DNA from: Nitrosarchaeum sp.
GTDB lineage: Archaea; Thermoproteota; Nitrososphaeria; Nitrososphaerales; Nitrosopumilaceae
DNA: 8,084 nt
NCBI GenBank assembly: GCA_016234975.1
Contig: JACRND010000183.1
Span: 1 to 8,084 of the forward strand
Reading direction: 5' to 3'
In this document: positions 1-6,206 of the stretch, piece by piece
Layout of the letters: each line of letters begins with the position of its first letter
How positions within the stretch are numbered: position 1 is the stretch's first letter
The notes under the pieces: model-generated
The model's input: only the letters and a program-made list of their open reading frames with translations
Told to the model about the DNA's origin: nothing
Databases searched by the model: none
Made by a program: the position numbers and the translations under genes

Positions 1-450
1 AGATCATTCACAGAATCACTACCATTATCTGCCACAGCAAACACCAACGCTTTACTAACTAGATCACTATCCGAGTCACTACCATTATCTGGCACAACAA
101 ACACCAACGCTTTACTAACCAGATCATTCACAGAATCACTACCACTCTCAGCTTCACCCACCACCAACGTTGCACATTCTAGATCATTCACAGAATCACT
201 ACCATTATCTGCCACAGCAAACACCAACGCTTTACTAACTAGATCACTATCCGAGTCACTACCATTATCTGGCACAGCAAACACCAACGCTTTACTAACC
301 AGATCATTAACAGAATCACTACCACTCTCAGCTTCACCCACCACCACTTCCGCACTAACCAGATCATTCACAGAATTACTACCACTAGCTACCACCATCA
401 ACACCACTGTCGTCAAACATATCTCACTATCCGAGTCACTACCACTATCT
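1..450 (+). repeat. Tandem 60-bp coding repeat, 8 units, with a 180-bp higher-order period
   Basis: Units begin at 1, 61, 121, 181, 241, 301, 361 and 421. Each encodes 20 residues around the core R-S-[FL]-[TS]-E-S-L-P-L-S; unit 7 has ELLPL and unit 8 begins I-S. Unit 1 equals unit 4 over all 60 bases, unit 2 differs from unit 5 at one base, and unit 3 resembles unit 6 except in its last third. Unit heads come in two forms: A (ttcacagaatca and close variants) and B (ctatccgagtca). They occur in the order A B A, A B A, A B. The last two units are the most diverged, as expected at an array edge. The + strand is C/A-rich and G-poor here, unlike the flanking coding sequence. The array probably continues upstream of the window. 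Confidence 0.95.
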
Positions 451-2676
451 GATAATCTTGTGACATCTCTTATTCCTGGAAACAATACATTACCTGTTAG
501 TATCTACCCAGGATCTGGTACATCAGAAGTTACCATATCTCAGGACAATACAAATCTCGTACTATCTGGTTCATCTAATGTACAAACTATCAGAATAGAT
601 CAATCAGCTGATACACAAATAGCAATTGATTATACATCAAGCAAAATAGGCAATACAGTCTCTATTACCAATGGATATGATGTATTATTCCACGCACCAC
701 ATGAAAATTCTGTACAAGATGATCATGGAAAGATTGCAATATCCGACAGTACAACACTTACTGGTCCTGCAGGTTGGGATGGTTTACTCAAACTACCTGC
801 AACTACTCTAGTTACCATTCCTCAAGAAACAACCACTACAACTACAAACGGAGTAACTACAACAACTACAACAATATATTCTGAAGTTTCTGCATTTGAA
901 ATCGGCGTTGATGGTTCTACAATACAACTTTCCAGTCCAGCAAGAATTGAATTTACAGGAGATGGTGGAAATGGATTTGTAGTATTCTTTGTAGGTCCAA
1001 ATGGAATTACCACTTTCATTAATACTCAATGCTCATCTGATTCAGCATCAGGACTAACTGCCAATGAATGCTTTATTGATAATGGATCTGATGTTATAGT
1101 TTGGACCAATCACTTTACCAAATTTGGAACAAGTAGACAATCCACATCATCTTCATCTACTGCAGGACCTACTGCCGAATCTACTGGAGGTGGAGGCAAG
1201 ATTGGAGTACACATACCAGGGGCAAGTATTAAAGGAATATCAGGCACCCCTGGTTTTGAATTACAATTATCTACCAAGTTGGAAATAGCAATGATTTCTT
1301 ATGACAAATGTGAGCAAAACATTGTAAAAATATTCGTTGCATCTAATAGTGATTCTGTTCCAACAGTGCAACTAGTAGGCGCTTCTTCAACGATGATTCA
1401 AGCTAAACTAGTTTCAGGATCCATTTCATCTGTTACTGAACCCAACGTATTTGCATACGAAGCTCCTATTTCATCTGACACAGAATTCTTCATGGTTACT
1501 GCCCAAACTACTAATCGAGGAATAAGCAATACTGTTGCTACTCTAGTTGATGTGACTCAATGCAAGCAGGCATTAATGTTCCAACAAGATATTCCAAATC
1601 TGCCATCTCCAGATGAGTCAAGCTCTGTAGAGATTTTTGATCTCAAGATCAATTTAGGTGATGGTGCAAAACGAGCATCTCAGATGAGTAATACATATGC
1701 AAGTAATCATGCATTGCCAGTTTCAGCCATTGTAAGCAGTCCAAGTGATCTTAAACTAGCCGAGATTAGATTTGTGACATTAAACGGTCAGCAATATTCG
1801 CTTCTCAAGGAGAATATGACTATTGCAAGTATAGGTTTGCCAAATCTGTATTCTGTATCAGGAACAATTCCATATGATGCCATGTCACCACCTGCAATAA
1901 TTTATTGGGTTAGAGTGATGAATCAAGATGCAGTGATACATGACTCTGAAAAGTACACCATAGGTGTCAAACCTATAGAACCTATTTCTGCAAGCATGAA
2001 GATAGATTCAAAACAATATGCTATGTCTGGAACCACCATTTATCCATCTGTCTCATTTTACAACACAAGCCCAGAACCAATCTATGGCTATACTATGGTC
2101 TCAATTAATGATACTCCAGTATTTGCATCTGAACCACAGCTCTATTTGCCTGGAGCAACTGAGATGCCTCTATCCTGGCACATACCTCACGCCAACGAAT
2201 TCACAAGATATGATATTGCATCAAAAACTTATGCATATGACAAAATATTTGAAAACACCACCACACTAGATGTATTTCCATCTGCCCGAGTGATTCCTCT
2301 TGGTACAATTAACGTCTCTATGCTAAAAGATCCTGATGGAAACAAAATGGCAAAACCGTTCATGCTTTATTCTTCATTAGAAAACATTGAAGGTGATTAT
2401 AGGGTAATAATGCCTGATGGCACATGTCTTATAGGAACTTTGGATGTTTGTCTAGTTAATGAAAGCACATCTGAAACAAATGGCACATCTATTACTGTAA
2501 ATGATAAAACATACAAGATTAGATATTCTGGAAATCAAAGCAGCTTTGAGCGATTCTCTATAATGTCTGATGACCTGGTCGAAGGAAATTGGATTGTGCA
2601 AATTCATTCAGAAAAAGATAGTAAGATATTAGATTCAGGAGGAAAAATTAAAGTATCTTATCGTCTTTTGGAGTAG
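1..2676 (+). CDS. Large repeat-containing surface/secreted protein, 5' end outside the window
   Basis: Frame 1 has no stop from base 1 to the TAG at 2674-2676, giving 891 visible residues with the N-terminus missing. A GTG at 460 could be taken as the start, but it lies inside the eighth repeat of a continuous reading frame, so I reject it. Visible order: eight 20-residue Ser/Thr/Leu-rich repeats (residues 1-150); a beta-rich region with a threonine run (277-291); a Cys pair (C344, C357) and an 'NHFTKFG' motif (H371); a Ser/Thr/Gly linker (381-399); then a long beta-rich body with further cysteines (C437, C521, and C809/C817 spaced C-x7-C). Many N-x-S/T sequons suit an exported glycoprotein. 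There is no C-terminal membrane segment. Ser-rich 'ESL.LS' repeats are typical of giant thaumarchaeal surface proteins. The exact function (adhesion, envelope) is unknown to me. Confidence 0.85.
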   Translation, partial: RSFTESLPLSATANTNALLTRSLSESLPLSGTTNTNALLTRSFTESLPLSASPTTNVAHSRSFTESLPLSATANTNALLTRSLSESLPLSGTANTNALLTRSLTESLPLSASPTTTSALTRSFTELLPLATTINTTVVKHISLSESLPLSDNLVTSLIPGNNTLPVSIYPGSGTSEVTISQDNTNLVLSGSSNVQTIRIDQSADTQIAIDYTSSKIGNTVSITNGYDVLFHAPHENSVQDDHGKIAISDSTTLTGPAGWDGLLKLPATTLVTIPQETTTTTTNGVTTTTTTIYSEVSAFEIGVDGSTIQLSSPARIEFTGDGGNGFVVFFVGPNGITTFINTQCSSDSASGLTANECFIDNGSDVIVWTNHFTKFGTSRQSTSSSSTAGPTAESTGGGGKIGVHIPGASIKGISGTPGFELQLSTKLEIAMISYDKCEQNIVKIFVASNSDSVPTVQLVGASSTMIQAKLVSGSISSVTEPNVFAYEAPISSDTEFFMVTAQTTNRGISNTVATLVDVTQCKQALMFQQDIPNLPSPDESSSVEIFDLKINLGDGAKRASQMSNTYASNHALPVSAIVSSPSDLKLAEIRFVTLNGQQYSLLKENMTIASIGLPNLYSVSGTIPYDAMSPPAIIYWVRVMNQDAVIHDSEKYTIGVKPIEPISASMKIDSKQYAMSGTTIYPSVSFYNTSPEPIYGYTMVSINDTPVFASEPQLYLPGATEMPLSWHIPHANEFTRYDIASKTYAYDKIFENTTTLDVFPSARVIPLGTINVSMLKDPDGNKMAKPFMLYSSLENIEGDYRVIMPDGTCLIGTLDVCLVNESTSETNGTSITVNDKTYKIRYSGNQSSFERFSIMSDDLVEGNWIVQIHSEKDSKILDSGGKIKVSYRLLE

Positions 2677-2729
2677 ATGATGAACTCTGGATTAATATCA
2701 ACTAATTCATACTTTTGTTTGTTCACTTT

Positions 2730-2735
2730 GGTGAT
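2730..2735 (+). promoter_or_regulatory. Ribosome binding site GGTGAT deciding the peptidase start
   Basis: GGTGAT matches the 3' part of the complement to the archaeal 16S rRNA tail (GGAGGTGATC) and ends 3 nt before the ATG at 2739. It supports 2739 over the upstream in-frame TTG at 2715. Choosing 2739 also puts a Lys-Arg pair directly before a clean hydrophobic signal peptide. Confidence 0.55.
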
Positions 2736-2738
2736 GAT

Positions 2739-3392
2739 ATGAAAAGACTCACAATACCCATTTTCATAATCTTGATTCTTGGCATATCGTTATTTCCTAA
2801 CTTAGCTTCTGCGCAACCAAATGAAATGCCAGAATGGGTATCCCGAATAATTCAACACTGGTCAAATGGAAATATCGATGATGCTGAATTCTTTTATGCT
2901 ATGGATTTTCTTGCAAATAACAACATAATTACAAAATCTTCATTTAAGAACCAACTAGTTAAAATACAAAAAATTAGTGATACAGAACATACACTTGTGC
3001 ATGCCAAGAACTATAGGGTTTTTGTGGATTCTTTTCCAAAAGATTTGGATCTATATTATTCTATAATTGATGATGCCATATTATTCTGGGGAAAAAATAA
3101 TGTTAACTTTATTCTAGTTGATGATCAGCACATGGCAAATGCCAAAATCTTTTGGATTAAGGAAATGGATGGACCAAATGATGGTTATGTGGTTCAAAGA
3201 GATAGAATAGAGATTGGTCTTGGAACAAGTACTGATGGCAAATGGCATGAATATGATAAAAAATCCATCTCCTTTTTGTTAAAACATGAACTAGGGCACT
3301 TTCTTGGATGTCCGCACAGTACAGATCCTCAAAATATCATGTATCCCAAGTATAATGAATACACAAAATATGACCATCTGCCTGTTTGTTAG
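2739..3392 (+). CDS. Secreted matrixin-like zinc metallopeptidase
   Basis: A 217-residue protein predicted to be exported and to hydrolyse peptide bonds outside the cell. Residues 1-25 form a signal peptide: MKR, a hydrophobic core, then cleavage after A-S-A. Residues 28-64 match the pattern P-x-W ... W ... G-x-I-x-D ... F ... L ... N-I-I (W33, W41, I46, F51, L58), a short helical module I recognise as common in exported thaumarchaeal proteins. The C-terminal half is a metzincin catalytic domain: the zinc signature HELGHFLGCPH gives ligands H183, H187 and H193 and catalytic base E184, and N-I-M-Y-P supplies the Met-turn at M201. This motif and spacing fit matrixin (M10-like) enzymes. No obvious cysteine-switch propeptide is visible, so how activity is controlled is unclear. 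It lies 62 nt after the surface protein gene. Substrate unknown; processing of surface proteins is only a guess from adjacency. Confidence 0.85.
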   Translation: MKRLTIPIFIILILGISLFPNLASAQPNEMPEWVSRIIQHWSNGNIDDAEFFYAMDFLANNNIITKSSFKNQLVKIQKISDTEHTLVHAKNYRVFVDSFPKDLDLYYSIIDDAILFWGKNNVNFILVDDQHMANAKIFWIKEMDGPNDGYVVQRDRIEIGLGTSTDGKWHEYDKKSISFLLKHELGHFLGCPHSTDPQNIMYPKYNEYTKYDHLPVC

Positions 3393-3476
3393 TATCTGAT
3401 TCATCTACAATTTGATTTATCCTGTTTGAAAATAATATTTGATGAACCGCCAGATGTTCTAAAATTCAAAACATAA

Positions 3477-3664
3477 AGCACAAAAAATGTCATAGATATT
3501 CTTCACAAACACAATATTTCTGGATATACTTCTACCAACTTCAAAAAATGCAGTGCAAAAGGTATTCATGGACAAGGATTTCAAAATGAAAAAATATCAA
3601 AATTGAGGTAATATTACAAGAAGAGAATCTATTTGGCATGATTCGTATGAAAAAATTTTCCTAG
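3477..3664 (+). pseudogene. Probable decayed P-II (GlnB/GlnK)-like gene remnant
   Basis: The 326-bp gap between the peptidase and the kinase has no intact gene. From 3477 the frame reads STKNVIDILHKHNISGYTST and continues N-F-K-K-C-S-A-K-G. This lines up well with P-II helix A and strand 2 (LDDVREALAEVGITGMTVTE in E. coli GlnB, from memory). The frame stops at 3609-3611, but a shift near 3599-3602 gives K-I-E-V-I-L-Q-E-E-N-L, which resembles the P-II strand KIEIVVPDD. That second frame stops at 3662. An in-frame TAA at 3474 separates the remnant from where strand 1 should be. What is seen is one stop, one frameshift and a shortened T-loop region. Membership of the P-II family is my inference from pattern matching. 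Alternatives are a diverged small DUF protein or chance. Confidence 0.4.
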
Positions 3665-3699
3665 GAACTAATTTCATATACATCTAAGCAGAAAACCAC

Positions 3700-3708
3700 T
3701 TAAATTTA
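3700..3708 (+). promoter_or_regulatory. Candidate TATA box for the histidine kinase gene
   Basis: TTAAATTTA is centred about 24 nt upstream of the second in-frame ATG (3728) and only about 15 nt upstream of the first ATG (3719). Since archaeal TATA boxes sit about 25 nt before the transcription start, this placement favours a leaderless transcript beginning at or near 3728. A weaker alternative, TTCATATAC (3673-3681), would give a short leader before 3719. Confidence 0.35.
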
Positions 3709-3718
3709 GAATTAAATC

Positions 3719-5338
3719 ATGTCTGATATGAGTAAAATTACGATAGATCATTCCAAATACATCTTCTTACTGCCAATCCTAATAGGATTAGGCATTATCT
3801 CTGGTACTGTTGTTACATATTTGCAAATATATGATTATCAGCAACAACTGTCTCAATCGTTTAAACATGAAATTAATGGAATTTTGGAAGGAATTATTGA
3901 TAGAAAACAAAGTCGTTTGCAAACAATTAGCAATAGTGTGATTGGTTTTTTTGAAAGCTCTGATAATATAACGCCTGACGAGTTTGCACTTTTTTCTGAC
4001 AGAATTTTCAGTTCAAACCCTGAATTAGCAAATATCAGTATAATCGAGCAAAACCAGACAATACTCTATTCATTTCCACAATCCGATATGATAGGAGAAA
4101 ATTTTGATACATTATTTCCATCACATCCAACTCAAATTAATGGTATGAAAACAATGAATGTTGAATTTCCTATGAATGATTTTCGTAGAATAATCATCTC
4201 CGTACCCTTTGATTATTTTATTTCTCATGATACTATTCCTAGTCAATATTTTAAGATGATCTTATTCAGCCCTCTTGACAATAATGTGAGATTGTATGAA
4301 ATATTCAACAACAATGGAATAATTGAAACCAATAATGTAGAATTCACACAAAAAGAATTAGAAAATATAATTGAATTTAATGTTAAAACACATCTGTTTG
4401 GTCATACTATAAAAAAAGAGTATGTTCTAAAATACTTGATTTGGGATGGTGCTCTTGAATCAAATAACACTTTAAGCCAATTATTACTGATAATCGGAAT
4501 CATCTCTTCAATGGTAATTCCATTTCTAGTTTATAAAACAAATAACATCTTAAGACAAAAAATACGAGAACGTTCTCAAATCCTTGAACAAAAAAACCGC
4601 GAGCTTGAACAAATCAAAAAATCAAAAGATGAATTTGTGACAATGATTATTCATGACTTGAAGAATCCTATAGTGCCTATAATGTCATTTTCAGATATTT
4701 TACTCTCAAATACACTTGGAGACTTGACCCCTAAACAGATGGATAGAATCAAAATAATAAAATCAAGTGCCATGTCCTTACAGAATCTAATTAATGACTT
4801 GTTAGATTCACAAAAAGTAGAACTTGGCAAACTTTATCTAAATTTATCAGAAAATAATCTGTCGGAAATTGTACAAAATACCATATCAAAATTCAAACCA
4901 GAGTTTGACATAAAGGAAATTACCATAGAAACAAACATTGCAGATAACATTCAATGTGTTTGTGATAAAACACGCATAGAACAAGTAATATCAAACATGT
5001 TACTTAACTCACTAGATTTTGTCTCAGAAAAAATGGGAAAGATCTCAATCTCATTAAAATCAGATAACCGTACAGCTAAAATCACAATAAAGGACAATGG
5101 CATAGGCATAGAAAAAGACCAATTAGATAAGTTATTTGTAAAATTTTATCAAGTTACACATAACATGACACGAAAATACGGCGGAACTGGATTGGGACTT
5201 GCAGTAAGCCATGATATTATTATTCTACATGGAGGAAGAATATGGGCAGAGTCTGATGGAATCCGAAAAGGTTCTACATTTTTTATAGAATTGCCATTGA
5301 AAGATCATGATAAAGCAAACGCAACTAAAGAAAAATAA
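3719..5338 (+). CDS. Membrane sensor histidine kinase with CHASE-like extracellular domain
   Basis: A 539-residue two-component sensor that should autophosphorylate on histidine. Order: membrane segment about 14-37; extracytoplasmic region about 38-252; second membrane segment about 254-273; charged coiled-coil linker 276-302; HisKA with the H-box I-I-H-D-L-K-N-P (H312); HATPase_c with N-box N-M-L-L-N (N426, N430), G1 box D-N-G-I-G (D459-G463), F-box around F473-F476 and G2 box G-G-T-G-L-G-L (488-494). The extracellular part has a helix followed by I-T-P-D-E-F-A-L-F and S-N-P-E-L-A-N-I, resembling the CHASE ligand-binding fold, though the match is by eye. All catalytic boxes look intact and there is no receiver domain. 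No response regulator gene lies next to it, so it is an orphan kinase here. The start may be ATG 3728 (Met4) rather than 3719; there is no clear ribosome binding site. The ligand is unknown. Confidence 0.9.
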   Translation: MSDMSKITIDHSKYIFLLPILIGLGIISGTVVTYLQIYDYQQQLSQSFKHEINGILEGIIDRKQSRLQTISNSVIGFFESSDNITPDEFALFSDRIFSSNPELANISIIEQNQTILYSFPQSDMIGENFDTLFPSHPTQINGMKTMNVEFPMNDFRRIIISVPFDYFISHDTIPSQYFKMILFSPLDNNVRLYEIFNNNGIIETNNVEFTQKELENIIEFNVKTHLFGHTIKKEYVLKYLIWDGALESNNTLSQLLLIIGIISSMVIPFLVYKTNNILRQKIRERSQILEQKNRELEQIKKSKDEFVTMIIHDLKNPIVPIMSFSDILLSNTLGDLTPKQMDRIKIIKSSAMSLQNLINDLLDSQKVELGKLYLNLSENNLSEIVQNTISKFKPEFDIKEITIETNIADNIQCVCDKTRIEQVISNMLLNSLDFVSEKMGKISISLKSDNRTAKITIKDNGIGIEKDQLDKLFVKFYQVTHNMTRKYGGTGLGLAVSHDIIILHGGRIWAESDGIRKGSTFFIELPLKDHDKANATKEK

Positions 5339-5394
5339 TTGATCTCTTTCTACGCTGAAATATGTTTAAGAAACTCACCCAAATACCTCAATGA

Positions 5395-5400
5395 TTTATA
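5395..5400 (+). promoter_or_regulatory. TATA box of the eS19 operon (leaderless type)
   Basis: TTTATA is centred about 28 nt before the ATG at 5426. No Shine-Dalgarno sequence precedes that ATG, so transcription probably starts within a few bases of the start codon, as is common for archaeal ribosomal protein genes. A T7 tract (5412-5418) lies between the box and the ATG. Confidence 0.6.
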
Positions 5401-5425
5401 AGACGATTCCCAATTTTTTTACTTC

Positions 5426-5878
5426 ATGGCAAAGGTATATGATGTACCATCTGATGTATTGATTGGTAGATTAGCATCTATTCTAAAAAATGAAGATATT
5501 CCTGCTCCTTCTTGGATTCCATTTGTAAAAACTGGTGCTCATGCAGATAAGCCACCTCAAGATAGAGAATGGTGGCATACAAGATGTGCATCATTAATGA
5601 GAAAAATTTACCTTCACGGTCCACTTGGAATTAATGAATTAAGGAAAATTTATGGTGGTGGAAGACCATCCGGATATGGTGCAGCTCATCACAAAGATGC
5701 CGGTGGTGCAATAATTCGTAATGCAGTTCAAGGATTAGAAAAACTTGGATATGTAGAAAAAGTTGAGAAAAAAGGTCGTGTTATCTCCAAACAAGGAATG
5801 CAAAAACTAGATAGATTATCAACAGAAATTCTAAACGAACTTATCACTGAAAATCCTCAGCTGAAAGTATACTCTTAG
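5426..5878 (+). CDS. rps19e: Small ribosomal subunit protein eS19 (S19e)
   Basis: A 150-residue protein of the 30S subunit, of the family shared by archaea and eukaryotes and absent from bacteria. The diagnostic core is visible: P-S-W-I-P-F-V-K-T-G near residue 28, then D-R-E-W-W-H-T-R-C-A-S-L-M-R-K-I-Y, then the Gly-rich Y-G-G-G-R-P-S-G-Y-G-A-A-H-H segment and a winged-helix end with Q-G-L-E-K-L-G-Y-V-E. Length is normal for archaeal members. In eukaryotes this protein acts in small-subunit maturation; a similar role in archaea is likely. The ATG at 5426 follows a TATA box at leaderless distance, and the next gene starts 7 nt after the stop, so the two are co-transcribed. Confidence 0.97.
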   Translation: MAKVYDVPSDVLIGRLASILKNEDIPAPSWIPFVKTGAHADKPPQDREWWHTRCASLMRKIYLHGPLGINELRKIYGGGRPSGYGAAHHKDAGGAIIRNAVQGLEKLGYVEKVEKKGRVISKQGMQKLDRLSTEILNELITENPQLKVYS

Positions 5879-5885
5879 ATTTAAA

Positions 5886-6164
5886 ATGAGTTTTCCTGAT
5901 TCAACTGATTCTCACGACAAACAAAATCCTGACATAACTGCACAAAAAGAACAAATTCTCAAACAGATACTTTCACCAGAAGCAAGAATGCGATTAAATA
6001 ACATCAAAATGGTCAAACCTGAATTATCTGATCTTGTAGAGCAGTATCTTATCGGAATGGCTTCACAAGGGAAGATGAATTCACAGATTAACGACAACCA
6101 ACTCAAGCAAATTTTGTTATCTATTCAACAACCAAAACGTGATTTTAAGATAAATCGTATCTGA
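5886..6164 (+). CDS. PDCD5-like (TFAR19 family) DNA-binding protein
   Basis: A 92-residue protein with the PDCD5 core: K-E-Q-I-L-K-Q-I-L-S-P-E-A-R-M-R-L-N-N-I, then V-K-P-E-L-S-D-L-V-E-Q-Y-L-I, then G-K-M-N-S-Q-I-N-D-N-Q-L-K-Q-I-L. This is the three-helix bundle of archaeal PDCD5/MTH1615-type proteins, which bind nucleic acid by reputation but whose cellular job in archaea is unsettled. Adjacency to rps19e is a conserved archaeal arrangement and strengthens the call. Many archaeal homologues are roughly 110-120 residues and begin with a long charged Glu/Arg helix. Here that segment is replaced by a short polar stretch (S-F-P-D-S-T-D-S-H-D), so the N-terminal helix is reduced. The tail is basic (P-K-R-D-F-K-I-N-R-I). 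The ATG 7 nt after eS19 is the natural start. Confidence 0.88.
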   Translation: MSFPDSTDSHDKQNPDITAQKEQILKQILSPEARMRLNNIKMVKPELSDLVEQYLIGMASQGKMNSQINDNQLKQILLSIQQPKRDFKINRI

Positions 6165-6172
6165 TCTCAGAG

Positions 6173-6191
6173 AAAATATAATTAGGGGTGG
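6173..6191 (+). promoter_or_regulatory. TATA box (AAAATATA) and adjacent AGGGGTGG element before the reductase gene
   Basis: AAAATATA (6173-6180) lies about 30 nt before the ATG at 6207, a spacing expected for a transcript with a leader of a few bases. AGGGGTGG (6184-6191) looks like a Shine-Dalgarno core but sits about 15 nt from the ATG and would lie upstream of the predicted transcript start, so it is probably not used as one. The site gives the reductase-lyase pair its own promoter, separate from rps19e. Confidence 0.45.
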
Positions 6192-6206
6192 AACTCGAAA
6201 TTATTC

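Noticed and set aside
1..450. CRISPR array or other non-coding repeat
   Set aside because: Units are contiguous 60-bp blocks without unique spacers, all in one open frame that continues into the downstream protein.
808..1029. Minus-strand open frames, including one rich in valine runs
   Set aside because: They mirror the threonine codon run and beta-rich part of the surface protein; low-complexity antisense product with no start signals.
2018..2269. Overlapping + strand frame of 83 codons within the surface protein
   Set aside because: Lies wholly inside a well-supported gene, with no recognisable domain or ribosome binding site.
5412..5418. T7 tract as transcription terminator of the kinase gene
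   Set aside because: It lies between the TATA box and start codon of rps19e, so its position argues more for initiator or leader sequence; termination there cannot be excluded but is unsupported.
5912..6106. Minus-strand frame opposite the PDCD5-like gene
   Set aside because: Antisense shadow of a conserved gene; no domain recognised.
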